Made by a program: the position numbers and the translations under genes. DNA of 10,781 nucleotides from Acidobacteriota bacterium (lineage in GTDB: Bacteria; Acidobacteriota; UBA4820; DSQY01): NCBI GenBank assembly GCA_022759065.1, contig JAEMPZ010000113.1, positions 1 through 10,781 of the forward strand. The letters are read 5' to 3'. The notes beneath the pieces were generated by a model. That model did not search any database, had not been told where the DNA came from, and saw only the letters and a program-made list of their open reading frames with translations. Shown here piece after piece: positions 1-5,837 of this stretch. Every line of letters begins with the position of its first letter. The stretch's first letter is position 1.

Positions 1-27
1 TTGAGTTGTGGTGCTGTCATTTTTTAA

Positions 28-62
28 CTCAAAACTCAAAACTCATAACCTAATACTCATAA
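28..62. repeat. Imperfect 7-bp tandem repeat, five units
   Basis: Five consecutive heptamers are visible: ctcaaaa, ctcaaaa, ctcataa, cctaata, ctcataa. The first two are identical, and units three and five are identical. A copy of the reverse complement (ttgagtt) sits at positions 1-7. The composition contrasts with the GC-rich genes next to it. I know of no function. It resembles degenerate intergenic repeat sequence. Confidence 0.75.
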
Positions 63-93
63 CCCCCTCTTGTTCGCGTCACGTCTCACGCCC

Positions 94-121
94 TTCAACC
101 TTCATAATTCAAACTTCATAC
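94..121. repeat. Second imperfect 7-bp tandem repeat, four units
   Basis: Four consecutive heptamers are visible: ttcaacc, ttcataa, ttcaaac, ttcatac. They fit the same loose consensus (YTCAWAM) as the array at 28-62. The two arrays are separated by 31 bases of unrelated sequence, so they are out of phase with each other. No function is evident. Confidence 0.6.
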
Positions 122-150
122 TTGCTTTTGACCGCCTACAGCCTGTCTTC

Positions 151-210
151 CTCCCTTAGCTCCCTTATCTCCCTGTGATTCTTCCCTTTGTGCCCTTGGT
201 GCCTTTGTGG
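151..210. repeat. Imperfect 9-bp repeat array overlapping the 3' end of lon
   Basis: Read on the plus strand, nonamers follow one another: ctcccttag, ctcccttat, ctccctgtg, then six bases (attctt), then ccctttgtg, cccttggtg, cctttgtgg. On the minus strand the last three units are in frame with lon and encode the KGTKGTKG stretch of its tail. The lon stop codon lies in the second unit. From memory, sequences like 'cctttgtg...cctttgtggtg' recur between genes in many environmental bacterial genomes, so this may be one copy of a dispersed repeat family. That link is not verified here. Confidence 0.65.
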
Positions 211-2585
211 TGGGATAAGTTACTTATTGATCGCGCTTTCGTATGCGGCCTCTTTGGCGACATAGCCCCTTGCAGCGCTTCGCGGAACACTTCATCCATC
301 GTCTTTACATAGACGAGTTTGAGCTGCTCAAGGGCGGCCTTCGGAAAATCGCGCTGCTCGTGGCGGTTCGCTTCGGGCAGCACGACCTTCTTGAATCGGG
401 CGCGGCAGGCGGCCAGCAGCTTCTCGCGAAGGCCCCCAACCATGAGGACGTCGCCGCGAAGCGTTATCTCGCCGGTGAAAGCCGTCGCATGGCTCACGGG
501 CTGGCCGGAAAGCGCGGAGAGAAGCGCCACGGCCATCGTTATACCAGCCGACGGGCCGTCTTTTGGTATCGCACCCTGTGGAAGGTGGACGTGGATATCC
601 TTCTTGGCAAGTTCCTTCGGCTTGAGGCCGTACTCGGCCGCGTGCTCCTTGATGTAGGTAAATGCAGCCTGGATTGATTCCTTCATGACGTCGCCCAACT
701 GGCCGGTGAGGGTGAGAGCCCCGTTCCCATCAAGCGCGGCGGCTTCGACGTAAAGTATTTCCCCGCCGGCCTCGGTCCACGCAAGGCCAGCCGCCAAGCC
801 TACGCGGTCCTCGCTGACCCGGTCCTCGTGGAAAAATGGCGCCGGCCCAAGCATTCTCTCCAGGTCCGAAGGCCTGACCTCGAACGGCCCTTTCGCTCCG
901 GCCGCGATTTTGCGCGCCAACTTCCTCAGTACCGTTTCCAGCGCCCGTTCCAGGTTTCTAACGCCCGCTTCTCGCGTGAACCTGCGAATAAGAGACAAAA
1001 CCGTATCTTCGCCAAGAACAACCCCTTTTCCATGAAGGCCGGTTGATTCGAGTTGCCTCGGCAGGATGTGGCGCATGGCTATGGCCAGCTTCTCCTCGTC
1101 CGTATAACCCGGTAGTTCAAGGATTTCCATGCGGTCCACCAAGGCGGGATGGACTCCTTCGAGCGTGTTGGCGGTCGCGACGAACATCACCTGCGAGAGA
1201 TCGAAAGGAAAGCCCAGGTAGTGGTCAACGAACTCGCGGTTCTGCTCAGGGTCCAAAGCTTCAAGAAGGGCGGAGGACGGGTCCCCCCGCCAGTCGTCTC
1301 CCATCTTGTCAACTTCGTCGAGAACAAAGACCGGATTTCGGCTGCCCGAATTCTTGATGCCCTGGATTATCCGCCCCGGCATTGCTCCTATGTAAGTTCG
1401 CCTGTGGCCGCGGATTTCGGCCTCATCGCGCACCCCTCCAAGGGACATCCGCACGAATTTGCGGCCGAGCGCCCTGGCAATGGCGCGGCCGAGGCTCGTC
1501 TTGCCGACTCCTGGCGGGCCAGCGAAGCAGAAGATGGTTCCGGAGTTGGAACCTTTCATGGAGGAGACGGCGATGTGCTCGATGATTCTCTCTTTGGCTT
1601 TCTTCAGCCCGTAGTGGTTGGCGTCAAGCTCCGACTGCGCCCGTTTAAGGTCCAAAATGTCCTTCGTCACCGTGTTCCATGGAAGATCGAGAACCAGGTC
1701 CAGATAGGCGCGCACCGAGCTTGCTTCCTCGGAAAAAGGGCCGAAACGGCCCAGCTTCGCGATCTCCTTTTCCAGCGGGACAGTGACCTCCGGTGGAAGC
1801 GAGAGCTCCGCCAGCTTTTTTTTGTAGTAAGCCTCGGATTCGGCTTCGCCCTGGCCTCCTTGAAGCTCGGCCTGGATGGTCTCCAGCTGCTGGCGCAAGA
1901 AGTATTCTCGCTGGCGCTTGTCCATCTCCTCGCGCGCCTGCCTCGCCAGCTTTTCCTGCATGTCGGCTATCTCCACTTCCTGGGAGAGATGCGCAAGGAG
2001 CTGGTTGAGCCGTTCTACCGGGCTCTGGGATTCGAGAAGCGCGCGGGCCAAAGGATATGGAAGCGGCAGTTGAGAGGCCGCGGCATCGGAAAAACGGCCG
2101 GGCTCCTCGATGGCGATCAGGAATTCCAAGACGTCGGAGTTGAGGCCCTGCGGAGTTCCAGATAGCTGGTCGAGCCTTGAAAGCAGGCTGCGCCTTAAGG
2201 CAGCCGCCGCGAGACGGGCGTCCGGCTCAAGCCGGTCCCTGAACGGTTCCACGCGCGCAAAACGCACCGCTCCGTGGCGCCTTTCAAGTTCCACGCGAAG
2301 GCGGACCACCCCCTGCACGACCAGGAGCCCTTCGCCGGGGGTTCCAGGCCCCATGCGTAGCAGAAGCGCGGCCACGGCCACGTGATTGGGCCTGCGGGCC
2401 TTGAGCGGAGATGGAAGGAGGACCACGAGATCCCCGTGCTTGTGGCTCTGCTCCAAAAGGGGTTTGGCGCCCGGAAGCGGGATTGAAAGCGTCTCGATTG
2501 CATACGGAAAAACAACCCGTTCGCCCGTCTCCCAAACGGGGAGCCGCTTTGGAATGGCCAGCGGCAGCGGCTCATCCGAGCGCAT
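165..2585 (-). CDS. lon: ATP-dependent protease LonA
   Basis: This is a cytoplasmic AAA+ serine protease that unfolds and degrades misfolded and regulatory proteins. At 806 aa it is complete and slightly longer than the usual ~780-800. Domains in order are: an N-terminal substrate-binding domain (about 8-190); a coiled-coil linker (about 195-280); an AAA+ module with Walker A GPPGVGKT at 356-363 and Walker B VFVLDE at 419-424; and a protease domain. The catalytic Ser is S679 in PKDGPSAG and the Lys is K722 in GGLREK. The ATG lies 2 bases after the hsp20 stop codon, so the two are probably translationally coupled; an AAGG about 10 bases upstream could be the ribosome-binding site. The family core ends near residue 772. 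The last ~34 residues are strongly basic, and the final part is encoded by the 9-bp repeat at 151-210, which looks like repeat DNA extending the frame. Confidence 0.97.
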   Translation of the reverse strand: MRSDEPLPLAIPKRLPVWETGERVVFPYAIETLSIPLPGAKPLLEQSHKHGDLVVLLPSPLKARRPNHVAVAALLLRMGPGTPGEGLLVVQGVVRLRVELERRHGAVRFARVEPFRDRLEPDARLAAAALRRSLLSRLDQLSGTPQGLNSDVLEFLIAIEEPGRFSDAAASQLPLPYPLARALLESQSPVERLNQLLAHLSQEVEIADMQEKLARQAREEMDKRQREYFLRQQLETIQAELQGGQGEAESEAYYKKKLAELSLPPEVTVPLEKEIAKLGRFGPFSEEASSVRAYLDLVLDLPWNTVTKDILDLKRAQSELDANHYGLKKAKERIIEHIAVSSMKGSNSGTIFCFAGPPGVGKTSLGRAIARALGRKFVRMSLGGVRDEAEIRGHRRTYIGAMPGRIIQGIKNSGSRNPVFVLDEVDKMGDDWRGDPSSALLEALDPEQNREFVDHYLGFPFDLSQVMFVATANTLEGVHPALVDRMEILELPGYTDEEKLAIAMRHILPRQLESTGLHGKGVVLGEDTVLSLIRRFTREAGVRNLERALETVLRKLARKIAAGAKGPFEVRPSDLERMLGPAPFFHEDRVSEDRVGLAAGLAWTEAGGEILYVEAAALDGNGALTLTGQLGDVMKESIQAAFTYIKEHAAEYGLKPKELAKKDIHVHLPQGAIPKDGPSAGITMAVALLSALSGQPVSHATAFTGEITLRGDVLMVGGLREKLLAACRARFKKVVLPEANRHEQRDFPKAALEQLKLVYVKTMDEVFREALQGAMSPKRPHTKARSISNLSHHKGTKGTKGRITGR

Positions 2586-2587
2586 TC

Positions 2588-3034
2588 TTATAAGACCTTT
2601 ACCGGCAAGGCCACTTCCGACCCGCGGCGGTCGGGCACCCGCGGAAAGGTGATCGTGAGCACGCCCAGCCTGTAGGCCGCTTCGCCTTTGTGAGTGTTGA
2701 TGGCGCCTTCCAGCCTCAGGCGGCGAAAAACGGGGCCTCGGTCCCTCTCCATCAGATGGTATGCCAAGAGCTCGCGCCTCGCGGCATGGCAGCGCTCGGC
2801 GCGGACCGTTACCACGTCGCCTTTTGCGCCCACTTGCAGCGTCGCGGGGTCAATCCCCGGCAGATCCATCTCCACGAGGATTTCGTCAGGGGTCTCCAGC
2901 ACGTCGTACGGCGGAGCGCTGGTCACGTCAGGATCGCCCTGCTGCTGGTGAATCTCCTGGAGGGCTTCGAAGAGCTTGTTCATCTCGGATTGAAGGCGCA
3001 TGAGCTCAACGAAGGAGGAGAGTATCTGGCGCAT
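2588..3034 (-). CDS. Hsp20/alpha-crystallin small heat-shock protein
   Basis: This is an ATP-independent holdase chaperone that binds unfolding proteins in the cytoplasm. At 148 aa it has the family's usual length. A short helical N-terminal arm (about 1-40) precedes the alpha-crystallin domain (about 42-131), recognisable from the beta-strand pattern PYDVLETPDEILVEMDLPG and the conserved GVL at 124-126. The C-terminus carries the short hydrophobic anchor PVKVL, equivalent to the I/V-X-I/V motif used for oligomer assembly. Its ATG shares one base with the nrdR stop codon (TGATG), and lon follows after 2 bases. This suggests stoichiometric expression with Lon, so that substrates held by the chaperone can be passed to the protease; that hand-over is inference. 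Confidence 0.93.
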   Translation of the reverse strand: MRQILSSFVELMRLQSEMNKLFEALQEIHQQQGDPDVTSAPPYDVLETPDEILVEMDLPGIDPATLQVGAKGDVVTVRAERCHAARRELLAYHLMERDRGPVFRRLRLEGAINTHKGEAAYRLGVLTITFPRVPDRRGSEVALPVKVL

Positions 3035-3504
3035 CAGCCGCCTCCCTGCCTGTGGGGATCGGCCAGGCGCTTGACCTCTTCGAGAAACTCGCTGATGTCC
3101 CCAAACTGGCGGTATACGCTTGCGAAGCGGACGAAGGCAACCTTGTCCAGCTCCTTGAGCCTCTCCATGACGTGGTTGCCTATGTCGCTGGTGGAAATCT
3201 CGCCGTCAGGCGCCTTGTGCAAAAGGCCCTCAACCTCATTGACAAGAGCCTCGACCGAAGCCATGGAGACGGGCCTCTTCTCGCACGCCTTGAGCACCCC
3301 GTTGATCAGTTTGCCCCGGTCAAACTTTTCGCGGCGGCCGTCTTTTTTGACGACCCTGTAGGGTATCGTTTCGATGTGCTCGTAAGAAGTGAACCGCTTG
3401 TGGCAGGCCAGGCACTCGCGCCGCCGGCGAATGGTGTCCCCGGAGGCCACCTCGCGAGAGTCAACAACCTTGTCTTCGGGATGTCCGCAAAAAGGGCAGC
3501 GCAA
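3034..3504 (-). CDS. nrdR: Transcriptional repressor NrdR
   Basis: This is a nucleotide-sensing repressor of ribonucleotide reductase genes, which it binds at NrdR boxes. At 156 aa it is complete and of family length. The N-terminal zinc ribbon has C3-x2-C6 and C31-x2-C34, with the basic DNA-binding stretch RRRREC before the second pair. An ATP-cone domain that senses ATP/dATP follows (about 49-139). The start is TTG: no in-frame ATG precedes the conserved RCPFC motif, and a GGAGG lies 6 bases upstream. The ATG at 3517 (minus strand) is out of frame. No ribonucleotide reductase gene is in the window. The coupling to hsp20 and lon is unlike the rib/nusB or glyA neighbours I would expect. Confidence 0.96.
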   Translation of the reverse strand: MRCPFCGHPEDKVVDSREVASGDTIRRRRECLACHKRFTSYEHIETIPYRVVKKDGRREKFDRGKLINGVLKACEKRPVSMASVEALVNEVEGLLHKAPDGEISTSDIGNHVMERLKELDKVAFVRFASVYRQFGDISEFLEEVKRLADPHRQGGG

Positions 3505-3510
3505 GGCAAA

Positions 3511-3515
3511 CCTCC
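3511..3515 (-). promoter_or_regulatory. Ribosome-binding site that fixes the TTG start of nrdR
   Basis: GGAGG on the minus strand, 6 bases before TTG. It decides the start because no ATG or GTG in frame is available near the conserved zinc-ribbon N-terminus. Confidence 0.75.
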
Positions 3516-3522
3516 ATCTTTG

Positions 3523-3552
3523 AGTCTAACCCACACTCTGGTGGTCTTTCAA
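3523..3552 (-). promoter_or_regulatory. Candidate sigma70-type promoter for nrdR-hsp20-lon
   Basis: Minus strand: TTGAAA (3552-3547, 5 of 6 matches to TTGACA), an 18-base spacer, then TAGACT (3528-3523, 4 of 6 matches to TATAAT). The -35 hexamer overlaps the stop codon of the upstream membrane protein gene. Transcription from it would start only a few bases before the nrdR ribosome-binding site, giving a very short leader. TTGAAA also resembles the -35 of heat-shock (sigma32) promoters, but no CCCCAT-like -10 follows. The site could be chance. Confidence 0.25.
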
Positions 3553-4592
3553 CTGCCTGTTTTTTTGACTTCGCTTTCTTCCGCGGCCGCGCGAATTTCC
3601 CCAATATGGACGCGGCCAAGAACAATGTAGCCTATTCCCCAAATGATTGAGGGGAAAAAAAGGACGGCGTGGCCCAGAAAACCGGCGGCCACGGCGTAGT
3701 CCTCGTCCACCCCATAGAAAGCCGTGAGCGCCCATGCAATGGCTTTGTGAACACCCCCGATTCCTCCCGGGGTTGGAACGGCTGCGCCAATTGAGATGAA
3801 CACCAGCAGCAGAATTGACGCCTCCCATGGCAATTGCAGATGGAGCGCCTCCAGGAAAAGCCAAGCCGAGGCGACAACCGCTCCCCAGGTAGCGATGGAG
3901 AGAAAAAGGAGGTAGAGGATGGTCCTTTTCCTGCGGAAACTTTCAAGCCCTTCCGAGAACTTAAAAAAAAGCGAAAGAAGCTTGCGAACAAAGGGATAGC
4001 GCTCCAACGCGTGATGGCGGCGAGTCCACCGGTCAAGCAGCTTGCGCCGGGGGGCCAGCCACCAGGCAAAAAAACCGACCGCAACCATGATCAAAATCAG
4101 GACGTACGAGACGCGGTTCACGTCGGTTGCGACTCTTTGGGCTTCCGGCCCAAGCCCGCGGCCTCCAAAGAAGACGTAAACGGCCCAGAGCGCGACTATG
4201 GCGAACAGGTCCAAAACCCTTTCCAGGACAACGGAACCGGCAAGCGCGGCAAAGGAGAGCCCCTCCCACCTGGCAAGCAACAGGGGCTTGGCTATTTCCC
4301 CAACCCGTCCGGGCATTACGCCGGTGATTGCAAAGGAGACCGTCGTGGCCTTCAAGAGGGGCGCCATGCGAATTTTGCGGCCCGCCGAAGGACGCAAAAG
4401 GACTCCCCAACGATAGGCCCTGAGAACGATGGAGGCCACCTCGAAAGCTACCGCCGCGACAAGCAGCGGCCAAGTCGCCTCCCTGGCGTACTCAAGGACG
4501 CGGCCAAGGTGGGCGCCCCTAAGAAAAAAGTATAGAAAGACCCCGGCAAGAAGCAGGCTCAAAATCCAGAGCAGAAGCCTTCGGCGGGTCAC
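3549..4592 (-). CDS. Polytopic membrane protein of the LPG-synthase-TM / UPF0104 family (PF03706-like)
   Basis: This is a multi-pass inner-membrane protein of 347 aa, with several hydrophobic segments beginning at about 6-24, 41-57, 117-141, 162-180, 225-247, 258-275 and 300-326. Family hallmarks are visible: R58-A-Y-R-W at the end of the second segment, PGRVGE at 94-99 followed by AKPLLLAR, ERVLD at 124-128, and PTPGGIGG at 273-280. The family includes the membrane half of MprF and YbhN-like proteins, and is linked to lipid or isoprenoid-linked sugar handling. No soluble synthase domain is attached, so it should not be called a lysyl-transferase. The start is GTG with GGAGG 7 bases upstream. 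There is a 66-base gap to the upstream gene and 44 bases to nrdR, so it may be a separate transcription unit. Substrate is unknown. Confidence 0.85.
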   Translation of the reverse strand: MTRRRLLLWILSLLLAGVFLYFFLRGAHLGRVLEYAREATWPLLVAAVAFEVASIVLRAYRWGVLLRPSAGRKIRMAPLLKATTVSFAITGVMPGRVGEIAKPLLLARWEGLSFAALAGSVVLERVLDLFAIVALWAVYVFFGGRGLGPEAQRVATDVNRVSYVLILIMVAVGFFAWWLAPRRKLLDRWTRRHHALERYPFVRKLLSLFFKFSEGLESFRRKRTILYLLFLSIATWGAVVASAWLFLEALHLQLPWEASILLLVFISIGAAVPTPGGIGGVHKAIAWALTAFYGVDEDYAVAAGFLGHAVLFFPSIIWGIGYIVLGRVHIGEIRAAAEESEVKKTGS

Positions 4593-4658
4593 GGCCTTTC
4601 CTCCGCGCGCGCCGAAATTTCGCGCTGCTTATGGTTTGTTTGGGCCAAGGGCCTGTCT

Positions 4659-5321
4659 TCACTCATTCACGGCCACCGTTTCGCTTCGTTCCGCCAAGGG
4701 TGTTTCGCTTTCGGCCAAGTCCGCTCCCGCGTCCAGGTACTCAGCGGCTGACGCGCCCCCTCGCGAAGCCACGGCCTTTAGGCCCACGCCTTTCGGGAGC
4801 ATGGCGCGCAACGCTGAAACCTCGCGCGAGCCCAATGGAGTGCCGTAGACGCCGGTCGCGACGCGAAGAGCTTTTGGCGGAAAGTCCCTAAGAAGACGGA
4901 TAAAACGCTTTTTCGTATCGCTCTCGACGCGCCCCCACTCGATGGTGAACCTTATCTCCAGCTCCGGGGCGGTCCGCAGCAACGCCTCCATCTCTTTTTC
5001 AACATCCCCCCACTGGTTTCCGGCAATGTAGCCGTGATTCAGCACGATTTCAGCCGCGCAAAGCCCCAGGCGCACGCATTCCAAGACTTCCACCCGCTTG
5101 CTAGTTATGGTCTGCCCGCCGGACGGAAACGCGACGGCCCCTATGCGGCGGGGCTTTGGGGGAGCGTACTGGATCGCGGCCCATAGCCCGGGAGGCGCCA
5201 CGGCGGCGCCGATGCCTGAAACCCGCCAGGAATCGAGCCTGCGAACGGCTTCATCTGGACAAAGGAACGGATCGGCGAGTCCGCCCTCCAGCCGGGAATG
5301 GATGTCACTCTTGGCGCTCAT
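4659..5321 (-). CDS. Deoxyribose-phosphate aldolase (DeoC)-like protein with altered catalytic residues
   Basis: It is 220 aa from the ATG chosen here. The DeoC/TIM-barrel pattern is recognisable in the middle and end (numbering from this ATG): IGAVAFPSGG (60-69), like the aldolase's GFPLG strand; LCAAEIVLNHG (87-97), at the ADEID strand; LRVATGVYGT (152-161), at the VKTSTGF strand; and VGLKAVASRGGAS (179-191), at VKASGG. The Schiff-base Lys position of DeoC reads Arg (R153) and the Asp of ADEID reads Val (V93); the second Lys (K182) is kept. The classical IDHT start is also missing. Activity is therefore doubtful, and a binding or structural role is possible. The gene overlaps the end of cheW by 17 bases. 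An in-frame GTG at 5369 would add 16 residues but lacks a ribosome-binding site. The C-terminal ~20 residues are acidic and look disordered. Confidence 0.72.
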   Translation of the reverse strand: MSAKSDIHSRLEGGLADPFLCPDEAVRRLDSWRVSGIGAAVAPPGLWAAIQYAPPKPRRIGAVAFPSGGQTITSKRVEVLECVRLGLCAAEIVLNHGYIAGNQWGDVEKEMEALLRTAPELEIRFTIEWGRVESDTKKRFIRLLRDFPPKALRVATGVYGTPLGSREVSALRAMLPKGVGLKAVASRGGASAAEYLDAGADLAESETPLAERSETVAVNE

Positions 5322-5829
5322 GCGCTTTGGGCTTCGCCCACTCGTGTGTTTCCAGAACCTCGAATTCACGTGGCGTCAACAAAAGCTTGGGGTCGAGCGC
5401 GTAATAGAGCGTCCCTTCCCGCGAGATAATGCCGGCAAGAAAAGGCACCGGCGCCTTGCTCAAAAGATCCGGCTTCGGCTTCAGAAGCTCGCCCGGGCAA
5501 GGAAAGACCTCCACGGCTTTGTCAACGAGAAGCCCCATCGGCTGGTGATTTGGAACCAGGACGATGATGCGCCCCTTGGCCCTGTCCACCGCGCCGAGCC
5601 CAAGCCGCTCCTTGAGGTCAACAACGGGCAAGATGGCCCCTCTCAGGTCAATAACCCCTTTTACGAAGGACGGCACCTTTGGAAAGGCGTGAATTTGCGG
5701 CACCTTGAGAATTTCCCTGACGCACCCTATCGGGAGGGCGTAGTCCTGCCCCGCTACGGCAAAGCCGAGATAGAGAGCCTCGACCTCCGGCGCGGCTTGC
5801 GGCTTTCTCGCGGCGAAAAGGCTCTCCAT
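5305..5829 (-). CDS. cheW: CheW-family chemotaxis coupling protein
   Basis: This is a cytoplasmic adaptor that joins chemoreceptors to the CheA kinase. It is 174 aa with one CheW domain (about 16-155). The signature GVIDLRGAILPVVDLKERLGL-like strand spans about 58-78, followed by IIVLVPNHQPMGLLVDKAVEV. The N-terminus (MESLFAARKPQAAPE) and a charged C-terminal tail flank the domain. The ATG follows the chemoreceptor stop codon by 8 bases, with GAGG as a plausible ribosome-binding site overlapping that stop. No cheA, cheR, cheB or cheY is in the window, so this looks like a receptor-dedicated CheW that plugs into a kinase encoded elsewhere. Confidence 0.93.
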   Translation of the reverse strand: MESLFAARKPQAAPEVEALYLGFAVAGQDYALPIGCVREILKVPQIHAFPKVPSFVKGVIDLRGAILPVVDLKERLGLGAVDRAKGRIIVLVPNHQPMGLLVDKAVEVFPCPGELLKPKPDLLSKAPVPFLAGIISREGTLYYALDPKLLLTPREFEVLETHEWAKPKAHERQE

Positions 5830-5837
5830 GGCGCGCC

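Larger units (their letters stand above)
1..164. other. Non-coding region downstream of lon, AT-richer and repeat-rich
   Basis: No ORF with coding character lies here on either strand. The base composition is visibly poorer in GC than the rest of the window. Most of the stretch consists of short imperfect tandem repeats, listed separately. No GC-rich hairpin followed by a T-run is visible downstream of lon on the minus strand, so the end of the lon transcript is not defined by the sequence. Confidence 0.7.

Noticed and set aside
1..32. Inverted repeat ttgagtt (1-7) / aactcaa (26-32) as a lon terminator
   Set aside because: Only 7 AT-rich pairs with an 18-base loop. The T-run needed for the minus strand would lie outside the window, and the right arm is simply part of the heptamer array.
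1149..2165. 338-codon open frame on the plus strand
   Set aside because: It lies fully antisense to the conserved coiled-coil and AAA+ part of lon, and its translation shows no recognisable domain. Open antisense frames are expected in GC-rich genes.
4613..4622. Palindrome cgaaatttcg before the membrane-protein gene
   Set aside because: A 10-base perfect palindrome with one-base-bulge extension, too short for an attenuator and without a T-run; it could be chance.
5830..5837. Intergenic spacer that is exactly GGCGCGCC
   Set aside because: An 8-bp palindrome in GC-rich DNA. It looks like coincidence, and part of the GAGG/stop context explains the spacer.
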